From assembly GCA_028564925.1 (NCBI GenBank), contig CM053030.1, positions 267,308,199 through 267,372,198 of the forward strand: DNA of 64,000 nt, given 5' to 3'. The notes below the pieces were generated by a model. The model did no database searches. It was given only the letters and a program-made list of their open reading frames with translations, and was not told where the DNA came from. Below are positions 31,575-42,975 of the stretch, in pieces (within the stretch, counting starts at the first letter, position 1; each line of letters opens with the position of its first letter). Source of the DNA: Lithobates sylvaticus. Taxonomy: Eukaryota > Chordata > Amphibia > Anura > Ranidae. A program made the translations under genes and the position numbers.

Positions 31575-32129
31575 TTAGGTAGCGTTAGTGCCTCAGCTCT
31601 CTTTTTTTCTTTTTTTTTAACTTACCGATCCGTCCTCCCCCCTTACCTATTGGTCTGGCGGTGATCTGCTGGGGCAGTGGTCTCCATGAGGAAGGGAGAT
31701 AGACAGCTTGTAAGACAGGAGAAGAAGAAGGTAGGTAAAAAAGGGGGGGGGGGGTTAGTGCAAAACCATGGAGGGCACTTACCTAGTGAAGAGTAGGCTG
31801 GGGATGATCTGCAGCGGCGAAAAAACGAAGTTCCAGGATGCTGCAAGGCCTGTGGAATAAAAAGGGGATTTTTTCCCTTTTTAAATTTGGCGCCGGGCGA
31901 GCGTCACGCTCGCGCATGCACAGTAGCGCCGCGCCATTTTGGAGATTGGCAAAGCCCTCAGGCCGCCCGAGCAGAGCGCACTGCGCATGCGCCGAGGCGC
32001 CAGGACGCTCGGCGCACCTGAGGGGAAGATGAACAGAGAGGAGAGGGACTACAGGGCCCAGCGGCACTACAGGTAACGGCGCTTTCCTTCTCTAAAGCAA
32101 GGAGGGGGAGGGGGGGAGACCACTGCACA

Positions 32130-32375
32130 ATGGAAGCCTGTTTAAGGCTTAAGAGTATATTTTGGAGTGTGTTGCCCTGACACACATATGCATAATAGCA
32201 AGGTGCTTTAAGCCTGTTTAAGGCTTTACACAGAGGCCAGGAGAGTGTTGGTGCTTAAAACCTTTTTAAGGTTCTACACAGGGGCAGTCGACAAGGTGCT
32301 TTAAACCTATTTAAGGTTTTGCACACGGCAGTCATCGCGGTGCTTTAAACCTGTTTAAGGTTCTACACGCAAGCA
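32130..32375. repeat. Short imperfect tandem repeats in the DIRS leader
   Basis: Five units at roughly 45-60 bp spacing each contain a palindromic core like 'taaacctgtttaaggtt', often preceded by 'ggtgct' and followed by 'ctacac'. They lie between the DIRS terminal repeat and the gag-like frame, where a promoter or packaging signal could be. Confidence 0.8.
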
Positions 32376-32609
32376 GTCGTCATAGTGCATACACAACTAC
32401 ACAACTTCTACACAAGCAGTCCGCAGAAAACAGTAACAGAGAAAATGATACGATACCCCTGAGATCACCAGAGTGGGGTTCCTTCCATTTAGCTTCCTTT
32501 AGAGGCTGTACCGGCAAGGACTTCCAAACCAGGAGAGGCTAGAACATGGCTGGGGCGAAGCGGTAAGGGGGTGATGTCCGTGCGTCCCAACAGGTGAGGA
32601 AAAATAATA

Positions 32610-32728
32610 GAATACCGGGGCGGGGGCCGTATCACCATTTTATAGTTACGTGGTCCTATCAGGTTGTGGAGGCGTAGTCACAACCCAAGGTATATGCTGC
32701 CATGATGCGACAGGAAAGTAAATTACAA
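32610..32728. repeat. Right inverted terminal repeat of the DIRS element
   Basis: Begins 'ccggggcgggggccgtatc' and ends 'gcgacaggaaagtaaattac', the inverse of the left repeat. It is shorter than the left one at its outer end. Confidence 0.9.
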
Positions 32729-32785
32729 GTAGTTTTACATTAAACAGCTTTTAACAACATTCACACGTACAGATTCAAAATTTAA

Positions 32786-33751
32786 CCACTTTCAGACTGG
32801 ACCAATTTGCAGCCAAAGGACCAGGCCCCTTTTTGCGATTCGGCACTGCGTCGCTTTAACTGACAATTGCGTGGTCGTGCGACGTGCCTCCCAAACAAAA
32901 TTGACGTCCTTTTTTTCCCACAAATAGAGCTTTCTTTTGGTGGTATTTGATCGCCCCTGCGGTTTTTATTTTTTGCGCTATAAACAAAAATAGAGCGACA
33001 ATTTTGAAAAAAATGCATTATTTTTTTTTTTTTGCTATAATAAATATCCCCAAAAAATATATAAAAAAAACTTTTTTTTTCCTCAGTTTAGGCCGATACG
33101 TATTCTTCTACATATTTTTGGTAAAAAAAAATCGCTTTACATGATAGGGGATAGTTTTATAGCATTTTTATTAATTTTTTTTTTTTTTTTATTAGTAATG
33201 GCGGAGATCTGCGATTTTTTTTTTGTGACTGCGACATTATTGCAGACACATCGGACATTTTTGACACATTTTTGGGACCATTGTCATTTTTTACAGCAAT
33301 TAATGCATTTAAATGCATTGATTTCTGTATAAATGACACTGGCAGTGAAGGGGTTAACCAGAAGGGGGCAGTGTAAGAGTTAAGTATGCCTAGGGGTGTG
33401 TTTTTTACTGTGGGGGGGGCGTGGCTGTCAGCTAGTGAATGCTGATCTCTGCTCCAATCACAGGGAGCAGAGATCGGCGTCACTAGTTGCTAGGCAGAAC
33501 GGGGAGATGCTGTTTATCTCGGCATCTCCCCGTTCAGCCGCTCCGTGAGACGATCGCGGGGGTCCCCGCGGCGATCGAGTCCGCGGGGACCGCGATCGGA
33601 CTCACGGGGGTCCCGACCGGCGCGGGAGCGCGCCGCTCCCAGCGCGCTCCCGATGGCACGGACAGGCTAAAGGAGGGACTTATATATACGCCCTCCTGCC
33701 TGTACGTGCCATTCTGTCGACGTATATCGTCGTGCGCCGGTCGGCAAGTGG
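32786..33751. mobile_element. TTAA-flanked CCACTT element, copy D
   Basis: TTAA at 32782-32785 and 33752-33755. It is in the reverse orientation to copy A (left end 'ccactttcagactggacc', right end 'ccggtcggcaagtgg') and 966 bp long. Sequence identity to copy A is high along most of its length by eye. It is non-coding; the open frames seen are family-wide readings of AT-rich parts. Confidence 0.85.
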
Positions 33752-33755
33752 TTAA

Positions 33756-34118
33756 GTTATTTAAGATAAAAGTGGTATTCCTACAGAGAATTTGCCTTTT
33801 GGTTTAAAATAACTTGCTTATTTATCCTTTCAAATGTGCAGAATAAAATAACAAGATTAGTCACTGTACAGGGCATCAGGGATGGGTCCTGGATGGGAGA
33901 TATGTGTCTCCATTATATAGTTTGTGGTAGTTTTAAGGGGGATGAAAAGAAGCACAGTTCGGGGATTCTCACCCATGCAGGGTGAGGGGTTCTGGGGTGA
34001 TCAGGAAAAAGGGGAAAGCTGATTTACAGTTTTCCCAGGATTGTTAGGTCTTCAAATGGGACTCAAAATTTTTAGGCTCAGAGAGAGCCTCCAACTCGGT
34101 TTACAGGGACATTGGCCA
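33756..34118. other. Unassigned stretch
   Basis: Nothing identifiable between copy D and the next TTAA element. Confidence 0.4.
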
Positions 34119-34122
34119 TTAA

Positions 34123-34583
34123 AGCGGAGCTCCACCCTAAAGTGGAACTTCCGCTTATCGGATTCCTCCCCCCCTCCGGTGCCACAATTGGCACCTTTCA
34201 GGGGGGTGCAGATACCTGTATAATCCAGGTATCTGCACCCACTTCCGGGACTAGCTAGCCGCCCCTAGCCGCAGATGTCCTGTCCCTAGCCGCAGATGCC
34301 CGCCCCCCCCAGTTGTGTCCTGGGAAACACACAGTTCCCAGGACACAACGGGGACCAGTAAAGACGAGCAGCGCGACTCGCGCATGCGCAGTATGGAATT
34401 GGGCAGTGAAGCCGCAACGCTTCACTTCCTGATTCCCTGACAGAGGATGGTGGCGGGGGCAGCCAAGAGACAAGCGACATCGCTGGAACCTGGAACAGGT
34501 AAGTGTCCATTTATTAAAAGTCAGCAGCTGCAGTATTTGTAGCTGCTGACTTTTAATATTTTTTGTGCAGGTGGCCATCTTCT
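34123..34583. mobile_element. TTAA-flanked MITE (AGCGGAGCTCCACC group)
   Basis: TTAA at 34119-34122 and 34584-34587. Ends are 'agcggagctccacc' and, on the minus strand, 'agaagatggccacc'. It contains a 14-bp hairpin ('ggtgcagatacctg', 34206-34240) and a second pair around 'aaaagtcagcagct' and 'agctgctgactttt'. It is related to the element at 53405-53776. Confidence 0.65.
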
Positions 34584-34587
34584 TTAA

Positions 34588-35046
34588 AGGTTTAACCTGT
34601 CTGCAGGAGAGCGCTGAAAAGGCCAGGAAGCAGTCAGCAGGTGCCCGTGAGGTGTTAAGTAGAGCCGGACACAGTTGTGAGGACTATGGAGTGGTTTGTT
34701 GCGAAGACACTGCTATGAGCTTCTGTGGCCCTTGTCTGAACTCTAAGGCAGGTAAGAACTTTAAACCCTATATGGGACAGGGTTTATTCTGGCGGTGAGC
34801 CAAATCTTTTATTTTTTTAGCCACAAGTGTGTGGACTACTTGTTTTTGTTTATGTTGAAGGAAGCTACTTTGTTTTGTCTATTTACGCCTCTTACAACAC
34901 ACAGCTGGCTGGTGATATCAGGCTCCTCCATATTACACCCTTAATAGACTTGCCGTTTGCCACAAAATTTGCAAACTTCAGGCAAGTATATCATTCTTCC
35001 TATCCGAATGTTTCCAGTTTTCTACAACCAACACTCTTACACTCTC
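34588..35046. other. Unassigned stretch
   Basis: An open frame at 34565-34798 has no recognisable domain and no splice context I can defend. I see nothing else. Confidence 0.4.
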
Positions 35047-35049
35047 TTA

Positions 35050-35430
35050 GGCCCCTTTCACATGGGGCAGATACATTTGACGGACTCCGCTTGCTCGGCG
35101 GGGATCGATCTGCTGATCCCCTCTGAGCAGGCAGATGCCAGGTACGTCTCCCCTCACTGTGCTGAGACGGACCTGACCAGTCCCACTCTCCTCCATGGGG
35201 AGATCAGATGACAACAGACTGCCTGTCCGTATTCATCAGATTCGATCCGCCAGATGGATGGAAAATAGGACCACCATCCGACTGGGTTTGCGGACAGGAT
35301 CGGATCGCAGCAGTTGTCAGTGGTCATGTCACTGCTAACATCTGCTGCCCCATAGGGGTGAATGGAGCGTCTGATCAGGTCTGAAAAACTGACAGGTGGA
35401 CCTGTTCAGACCGCCCATGTGAAAGGGCCC
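35050..35430. mobile_element. Harbinger-like MITE (GGCCCCTTTCACA group)
   Basis: TTA at 35047-35049 and 35431-35433. Ends 'ggcccctttcacatggg' and 'cccatgtgaaagggccc' are inverted. It is 381 bp, non-coding and related to 16767-16983. Confidence 0.8.
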
Positions 35431-35433
35431 TTA

Positions 35434-37949
35434 CTATATAGCCAAAAGGTACTCCTCTCCTGTTTACCAAGCATGTGACTTTAATTTTCAAGTCTCACTG
35501 GAATACCTGAAAATAACTGTTACTTTTTTACAGCCCCATCCCGGGATAAGTACCAACCCACTTTCACCTGTAACAACAGTCACTGGACGACCCAGCCTCG
35601 AGTCTTGTTTTATGTTTTTAGCCCACATCAGAGCCTGCCTGGCATGGACACTTCCTATTGGAAAGGGTCCTCTCAAAAGAGAGAAAAGGACTTCATCATC
35701 ATAGGGGGACAGCAGGGGAATGAAAAACTCTGGATTAGCAGTCTTCCCACCAGAAAACAGCGGCGGTGTGGGACCTTGATGGGGGACTTAGGTGAGTATA
35801 TCCTGCTTTACAAGGTAAGGGGGGAAAACTAATAGACCTGGTTAGAGGTGGGTGGGAGAAAGGGCTAATAAAAAATTGATTTAGCATGGAATGGGGCTTT
35901 AAGGAATAAGGATCCTAATCATGATGGTTTTGTTTTGTAAAATGATCCTTTTGAATAAACATAACGGCAACAGAGGGTTCTTCCAGGGTTCTTATTCCTG
36001 CATCATAGGCACCTCTTTCTTTGGCTACTAGTACCTGAAACATATGAGGACAACAACATTGTGCAACAGGCCCAAACTGTCTGTGAGTGCTAGCACTTCC
36101 ACTCTCAATCAAAAGCAATTAAACTACCAGTACTTAAAAAAACATTAAATTATTTTTGAATGAATGCATAAAATAAATAGAACTGTGTCCAGGCTATGGA
36201 CAGTTTAATATTTACATATTCTCATTAGTAAATACAATTTTAAACACAATTATAAACAGGCACTTACTAACCTCTGTAGCTGAAGTCATTGTGGAATAGT
36301 TCATCCTAAAAATTCACAAAAGAAACACTGAAGTCATTTAAGCTGGGTCTCAGCACTCTGTCATCCTTTCTGTGCTCTATATTTATGTTAGAGGTTAGAA
36401 GGCTGGCAGGCTGCCAGGTCTCTGCTAGTAGTAGGGAGCAATACCAAGTACTGAGCACAAATGTGTTTTTGTGGTTAAGGTTAAGGATGCATTACTCAAC
36501 AATGCCTGTAGCTACAGAACTCAGAAAGGACTTGTTTTAAAGCTTATTGACTGCTTGTTTAGAATATAGCCCAGTCAAAGTTTCACTCAAAAAAGCCATG
36601 TTACTATAGTAAAAACAGTAAAACTTAGCCACCATATAAAATAAAAGGTTTAATACTTATTCAGGCATGTAGTGAATAAAATCTTGAACAGCTCTGGGTG
36701 TTGATGCTATCTGACACTTCCATGCAGTAAACAAGCTATTACACATGGAAGTGTTGGATAGCAGTGGTGTTAAGAGCTCTTCAAGTTTTAACTCACCACC
36801 AACAGGAAAATGTGGTATTAAATAACTTATTTTACAGTGTGGCTTTTGTTTATTTCTTTATTTATTTTTTGATAGGTTTACTTTGATGGTGCCTTTTATT
36901 TTTACCTAGACAAAAGTTTCAATAAGTTAATGGAATACCTGTTTTACATGATAAGATATTAATTAATCAGCATATGTAGATGTGAATACAAACTGAGGAT
37001 TTCTCTCCCTACCCTCAACCCAAAACCTTCAGGCAAACCACTAAATATGAAATTGTAGTAATACAGAATTGTATTTTGTGCAACAACTACTGTACATCAG
37101 TATTTAATGGAGATATATTTTTCAACCAGTAGATGACAGTGTTTATAAGTTTGTGGCTGCATCTAAGGTATTCTCTATATCTTTTCTCTATAATAAAGTT
37201 TCATGTTTCCTGTCTGCAGTTAAGCAGCAACGTCCATGTGGACGGGGAACTGTCTGTTCTGTAGGGCTATATACAGAATTTCTAACAGGTTATGGGCACA
37301 GCCAGACACCAGCAATAAAAAAGCTGAGAACCCAGTTTCCCAGTCATAGCCAAATACAGCAAAGAAGTGCAAGTTACAGCAACAGAAAGAAAACTGCAAC
37401 ATAATAAAAGAAAATGGCCAGTAACACAGCTGCAACAAAGCTTTCATTTGAAAATCTGACAAACCAGAACTACCAGTCTTAGAAATTCAAGATGAAAATG
37501 TTGCTAATAAGAGAAGGTACATGGAAATGTATACATGAAGTCAGGCCAGAATACCCTCAAATTCAGGCACTTACACTGCTTGTGTTAAAATAAAAATGTT
37601 ATTTTGGTATTATGTTATAAAATAAGAATGTTAATGAGTACAGAGCTACATTAATTTGTGTCTTTTATTTATGCCCGCAGCTAAACTTTAATGGGAATGA
37701 AGCAGAATATGGATTCCACAAATGCAATTTCTTTGATGCATTTGAGTACAAAAGTTAATCATTTACCAACATTTCAATGCTACACAAGAGTAGTCTCTTA
37801 CTGGAAAAATAAAATAGATCTACCTCAATGTGTCTGTGAAAACAGGCCTTCAAAATGTGTATTAAAAATACTAATAATATAGAAAATATTCTTTAGAATA
37901 TGTTCATGCACCTTTGGCAACAAAAATGATCTTAGCCGTTCATACTATA
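35434..37949. other. Long stretch without recognised genes
   Basis: About 2.5 kb of mostly AT-rich DNA. The open frames (for example 35605-35832 and 37153-37404) lack family motifs. No RNA gene or bounded repeat was recognised. Confidence 0.45.
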
Positions 37950-38084
37950 GGGCTTTTTCACACTTTGTCCATTAAGATGCGTTGTTCTGCACACTATGGT
38001 GCTCATGCATCGTGTGAATAAATCACACCATATATGTGTGGTGGTACATAGAAAAATACAGCTCAAAAAAGTGTGAACAAGCCC
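37950..38084. mobile_element. Short MITE with GGGCTTTTTCACAC termini
   Basis: The left end 'gggctttttcacac' and right end 'gtgtgaacaagccc' are inverted; the flanks are ATA and TAA rather than an exact duplication. It is 135 bp and non-coding. Confidence 0.6.
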
Positions 38085-38159
38085 TAAAGTATAAAGGGTA
38101 AGGCTAAGATAATTATTGCTGCAGACAGTCCCATCCACTCTGCTTCAAGCCCTCCATCC

Positions 38160-38430
38160 CTACTCGAAAGGCAACTGGATACTCACAGATTCAAAAAGCA
38201 TATATCGCAATTGCTTCAGCTGGACACGATGTGCCTGTCATAGGACTAAACCCGATTGGATGGCTGAGGGGTTTCGGGGGACGGACCCCCTTCCTCAGAG
38301 CTAATCAAAGGGGGTCTGTCCCCGAAACGCATCAACCATTCAATGGGGTTTGGTCCTATGATGGACACATCGCGTCCAGCTGAAGCAATGCTTTTTGAAT
38401 CTGTCTGTGATTATCCATTTGTCTTGCATG
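38160..38430. repeat. 130-bp-arm palindrome with a hammerhead-like core in each arm
   Basis: The arms (about 38160-38290 and 38300-38430) are inverted copies, for example 'cttcagctggacacgatgtg' against 'cacatcgcgtccagctgaag'. On the minus strand CTGAGGA (38292-38298) is followed by a five-pair GGGGG/CCCCC stem and GAAAC (38275-38271). On the plus strand the facing arm has 'ggggtctgtccccgaaacgc' with GAAAC at 38324-38328 but a decayed first box. The arrangement looks like head-to-head termini of a Penelope-like or SINE-like retroelement. Confidence 0.65.
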
Positions 38431-38646
38431 TTAGTGCCCTCCTGTGTGTTTTTTTTTTTTTTTGCAGTTTGTTGAAGATTCCCCAGTCTGAGGAGGGCTG
38501 CATCCTAAAGAGGCATTGCGCATTGAAGCACTGCGAAAGTGAAAACCCCTGGATTTAGCGCTGGAGTGTTTTTTGGGGAATTTCCATCCCCACTCCACCA
38601 ACTGATGGGTACTGGCTCTGAGTGGTCAGTGATCCGCTAACAATTA

Positions 38647-38801
38647 TAGCACCAAACACAAAAGTAGAGCAGCTCACCTTCTAAAAACCCAGGATGAATT
38701 TTAATATTGTTCTCTGGCACAAGAGTAATCTCCCTGCTCCTCTTAAACATTTTACTCCACTCTTAGAAAGTGAGCGGCTCTACTTTTGCGCTTGGTGCCA
38801 T
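38647..38801. repeat. 30-bp-arm inverted repeat
   Basis: The left arm 'agcaccaaacacaaaagtag' (38647 on) pairs with the right arm 'ctacttttgcgcttggtgcc' (to 38801), with 94 bp between. It is non-coding. Confidence 0.75.
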
Positions 38802-38999
38802 AACATCATTTTTGTTGTCAAAAGCACATCAGCATGTTTTTATCAATATTTTCTATATTATTGGTATTTTTTATGTCGATTCAAGAACTCAACTCTTTTA
38901 ACCATTTTGCCAACCACATAACATACGGTAGTTATACGGAGGCAGAGCTTCTCTCCTACGCCGACTCAAGCACCTTGTACGTGATCCAACACTTCCAGG

Positions 39000-39829
39000 T
39001 AAGGGGCGTGCATGTGCTGCCAGGGCACCACTTTTGCTGTGATTAGTCACAACACAAGCCAATCAGCAGGTGCCAGCCAATGGATGAACGCCAACATCTG
39101 CTGATCGGCAAAGAGGAAGAGAGGCCAGAGCTGTGTAAACAAGACAGAGCTCTGTCCTGTCAGCAGGGATGTGCTGGTTTTTGTTTCCCTGTAAAGAAGG
39201 GAATAAAAAACAGTACTTCCCTTAGTGAAAGCACTTCCCAGTACACACATAAACACTGGTTAGGCACACATCCAACCCTTTTGATCACCCTAGATATTAA
39301 CTCCTTCACAGCCAGTGTCATTAGTACAGTGACAGTGTATATTTTTAGCACTGATCACTTTATTACTGGTTCCCCAAAAAATTCAGTTAGTGTCAGATTG
39401 TCCACGGCAATATCGCAGTCCCATTATAAGTGGCTGAGCGCCGCCATTACTAGTAAAAAAATAAAAAATTAAAATTCCAGTATATATACCATAGTATGTA
39501 GAAGTTATAACTTTTGCGCAAACCAATCAATATATACAGATGTTTTTTACCAAAAATATGTAGCAGAATACATATTGGCCTAACTTGATGAAGAAATTCT
39601 TTTTTTTTGTTGTTTTATAGCAGAAAGTAAAAAATATTGTTTTCAAATTTGTCAGTCTTTTTTTTGTTTATAGTGCAAAAAATAAAAAAACCTAGTGGTG
39701 ATCAAATCCCACCAAAAGAAAGCACTATTTGTGGGAAAAAATATATACATTTTATTTTTTATCATTAAATTGTCAGTTAAAGTAACGCTGTGTCATAGCA
39801 AAAAATGGCCTGGTCCTGAAGGGGGGTAA
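39000..39829. mobile_element. Older CCACTT/TTAA-family copy, left part worn
   Basis: Blocks 'cgccgccattactagtaaaa', 'acttttgcgcaaaccaatca' and 'accaaaaatatgtagcagaa' follow the same order as in copies A and C. The right part ends 'ggcctggtcctgaagggggg'. The left boundary is uncertain and the terminal TTAA repeats are not clear, so this is an older relative. Confidence 0.6.
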
Positions 39830-39834
39830 GACTT

Positions 39835-40487
39835 CCTTTTCTCTGATCCTACTTCTTGTAACTGAATGCTGCAAGATTTCCTGTTGAAGTCAACACATAA
39901 TTCCAATAACACATACAGTTGAAACAGTAAGCAATATCACCCAAAGCGTAAATAATTGCTCAGATCTGTTGCATTGACTTTGACAACCAGACCCCATAGA
40001 GCGATATCAAGCACTTAGGTAAACTACACTGGAAGCCATAATTACACAGAGATTTTCTGACATGCAGGAAAGTCTCAGCAATGGATAATGATTTCTTATT
40101 CTTCACAAAAAAAAGAAGCGAACTCTTTCACAGACACATTTCCTTTAAGTTGAATAGTAAAAAAGCAGTTGGTGCCAGAGACAGGCAACTAATAGGCTGA
40201 CAGGCAAGTCTCAAACCGCCCATCATTCCCTGTAACACAGCTGTCTGTCTAGGGCTACCATAAGTTTAGGAGATTAATTGGATAGGACCGCATAAAAGCA
40301 AGACTGTGACAGTAAGACTTTTTGAAATATAATATTCCCTAATCAGATACCACCCAGGTTACATTTTTTATTTTCAATTGGAATTTTTAAGGTGATTTCA
40401 TTTTAATGCATTGTCAGAATAAGTTTGCTAAGTATAATAATGTCAGCAATGAAAAAGGGCATAATTTATTGATAAAAGTATTATTAT
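39835..40487. other. Unassigned stretch
   Basis: No gene or bounded repeat recognised. Confidence 0.4.
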
Positions 40488-40491
40488 TTAA

Positions 40492-41063
40492 CGTGGTATT
40501 AAAAACAAAAATGTAACATATTGCAGCTTACCAATTATTAGATGTGGCAGCTGCATTCGTTTTCTTTGCCCCCCCCCCTCCCCCCCGTTTTCTCCTGGTG
40601 ATCTGCCCAGTAACACACCTCCTGTATTAGAGTGCCCTCACTCTGGATGAATGAGAAAAAGGGGTGCAGCAGACAACAGCATTGTCACTCGGGAGGGGGG
40701 TAGTGTTAGATGTACTAGCAGATTCAAATACACTTACAAATTGACGCCAAACTCCAGCTAATACTTTAAAATCAGTTACAGAAAACTGTCTTTTTTTCCT
40801 TTTAGGATAAAGGTTTTAAAAATCAAAAATAAAAGCACATCATTGTAAGCACCCCTGTCAGTGGTAAATTGTTTTTCTCATCCCTGTTACTGATATATCA
40901 GGAAAATAATTTGTTCTGTTGAAAAACAATAGACTTACTGGCTGGATCATCAGATGAAAATAGAGGAAAGGAAGCCTAAAAAAATAAAACAAATGCAGCC
41001 ATCACATCTAAGAATTGGTAAGATGCAATTTAATAAATATTTGCTTTTGGGTTTAATACTGCC
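40492..41063. mobile_element. TTAA-flanked foldback MITE
   Basis: TTAA at 40488-40491 and 41064-41067. The left end (from 'cgtggtattaaaaac' to 'ccaattattagatgtggcag') is the inverse of the right end ('catctaagaattggtaagat' to 'gggtttaatactgcc'), giving arms of roughly 70 bp. A more worn copy is at 22200-22955. Confidence 0.75.
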
Positions 41064-41529
41064 TTAAGTGTAGCCTGAATCAGAATTTTCATAATCTTTG
41101 CTTTTGTACAGACTTCCATGTTCATTAACCCCTTCCCCCTGGCCAGTTGTCAAAAAACGGCCGAGCAGGAGCCATGTTATCCTGGGAGGACATCATAGGA
41201 CACAGGCAGCTCTCCGGCGTGATCTGTCACCTGCTGTGTCCTCCGAACACAGCCAATGAAAAATCACTGTACTGGCCCACTGCCGGTGCCATGTGATTGC
41301 TGTGGTCAATCACAGCAGATCACATGACAACTGTACGCAATGAAATGAGCGGTGATTGGTGACAGTGATCACATGGTACAGACAGGGCCAATCACAGCTC
41401 ATGTGCACCATATGATTAGTCATGGCAAGTCATAGCTAATCACAATAGTAAACACAGAATGAATAGTCTTGATTCAGAAAAAAAAATGACTGCTTATAAC
41501 TGTAAAATTCACAGTTATAGGCAATCTAA

Positions 41530-41946
41530 TGCCGCGTACACACGAAGGGACTATCCCGCGGGATTGTCCGCTGGACTCAAGTCCACCGGACAATCCCCTC
41601 GTGTGCGGGCGCCGGCGGACTTTTTGGCACCAAAAGTCCGGCGGACTAGGTTTTAAGTTTTGTTTTAAAATTGTCCGCTGGACTTGGCAGTCCGGCGGAC
41701 AATCCCGCCGTTAGTAGGCTAGTCCGCCGGACTTTTGAAATGAACGGACTTGCCGCTCATCAGAAAGTCCGTGCATTCCCGCGGACTTTTTCCAGCGGAT
41801 TGTCCGCCGGAGAAGTCCGGGCGTGTGTGGGCAAGTCACACGCTCGGAAGTCCGGGCGTGTGTGGGGAAGTCCCGCCGGACTAGGTCCGGCGGACAATCC
41901 GCCGGACTAGGTCCGGCGGACAAAGTCCGAACGTGTGTACGCGGCA
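41530..41946. mobile_element. Harbinger MITE rich in GTCCGGCGGAC motifs
   Basis: The termini 'ctaatgccgcgtacacacg' and 'cgtgtgtacgcggcattag' are exact inverses including the flanking TAA/TTA. The body is packed with 'gtccgccgga' and 'tccggcggac' blocks in both orientations. It is 417 bp and non-coding. Confidence 0.85.
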
Positions 41947-42087
41947 TTAGTGTATAAAAAATAAAATAAAAATCCTGATCACCTCCCAAGAGTAGTACAG
42001 CGTTAGTATAATAACACTGTATTGCTCTGGTCCCTATATCTAAAAAAAAAGGTTAGAAAAAAGAAAAAAATATTGTAAAAAATTTGA

Positions 42088-42108
42088 AATATATATATAT
42101 ATATATAT
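42088..42108. repeat. AT microsatellite
   Basis: An uninterrupted (AT)n run of about 20 bp; a similar run lies at 42843-42864 next to the marchf11 stop codon. Confidence 0.9.
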
Positions 42109-42791
42109 TTTATTTTTTTTTTTTTACATACTGTCACCAGTCAGTGTCCCTGATCACTGCCATGCCAGTTATATCATGATGATATACTGCACTGGTGACA
42201 GTATGTAAACATAAAAAAAAAATAATGTAATCTTAGTTTTCCAAACAATTGGGACAAAAAAATTACAACTTACAAATTACAAAAAACTCTCCATGTCTTT
42301 TAGTAAATACCTTGGACTATCTACTTTCCAAACAAGGGTGATTTGGGAGATATTTGTACTGTCCTGGCATTTTCATGTATATATATCATAATTTGTGGAT
42401 GCTATAACTTTCCTACAGACTAAATAATATACACTGACTTGAGTTATTTTCACCAAAGAAATGTAGCAGTATACATTTTGGCCTAAGAAAAATACGTGTT
42501 TTTTTTCCAATGTTTTCCGTCCTTTTTAGTTTATTTAGCAAAAAAATAAAAAATCCAGAGCTGATAAAATACCACCAAAAGAAAGCAATATTTGTGTGAA
42601 AAAAATTCTAAAAATTTTAATTGGAATTGGTGTTGCATGACCACGCAATTGTCATTCAAAATGTGACAGCGCTGAAAGCTGAAAATTGGCCTGGGCAGGA
42701 AGGAGATAAAAATGTCCGGTATTGAAGAGGTTAAGCAAATATACACAAAGTCAAAGACGGCAAACAATATTTTGTTTCTGAAAACTGTATT

Positions 42792-42797
42792 TTTAAT
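42792..42797 (-). terminator. Candidate polyadenylation signal ATTAAA of marchf11
   Basis: On the minus strand ATTAAA lies 179 bp past the stop codon. A canonical AATAAA is found further on at 42530-42535, inside the TTAA element 41129-42730. Either could be used; no downstream GU-rich element was confirmed. Confidence 0.3.
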
Positions 42798-42975
42798 ATA
42801 ACAGCTTCTATAAAAAAGACTTAAGTTAAAAAAATGTTTTTTTATATATATATATATATATATTTATATTTAAATACTTTAAAAGTGCTTTGGGTTCATT
42901 GCACCAACATTCAAAAATACTGTCCACACATTGAGGAATGTTTTTTGTCTTTTCAGAAGAGCCCCCTCTCCCTCC

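Larger units (their letters stand above)
26918..32728 (-). mobile_element. DIRS-family tyrosine-recombinase retroelement, looks whole
   Basis: The element is about 5.8 kb and reads on the minus strand. It has the family's parts in the usual order: an SR-rich gag-like frame (31574-30162), a reverse transcriptase/RNase H/methyltransferase-like frame (30280-28265), and a tyrosine recombinase in an overlapping frame ending at 27258. It is bounded by inverted repeats (about 26949-27060 and 32610-32728). A second, internal inverted copy of the left end lies at about 27115-27220, as expected for the circular-junction design of DIRS. No target duplication is visible, consistent with recombinase integration. 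The frames are long and open and the terminal repeats nearly identical, so it looks whole and young. DIRS elements are abundant in amphibians. Confidence 0.92.
41129..42730. mobile_element. Older TTAA-flanked element of the CCACTT type, split by a Harbinger MITE
   Basis: TTAA at 41125-41128 and 42731-42734. The left end is 'ccccttccccctggcc' and the right end '...ggtattgaagagg'. Its right half carries the family block 'ataccaccaaaagaaagcaa'. Without the nested MITE it is about 1.19 kb. It reaches to 241 bp past the marchf11 stop codon and so may lie in the 3' untranslated region. Confidence 0.65.
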
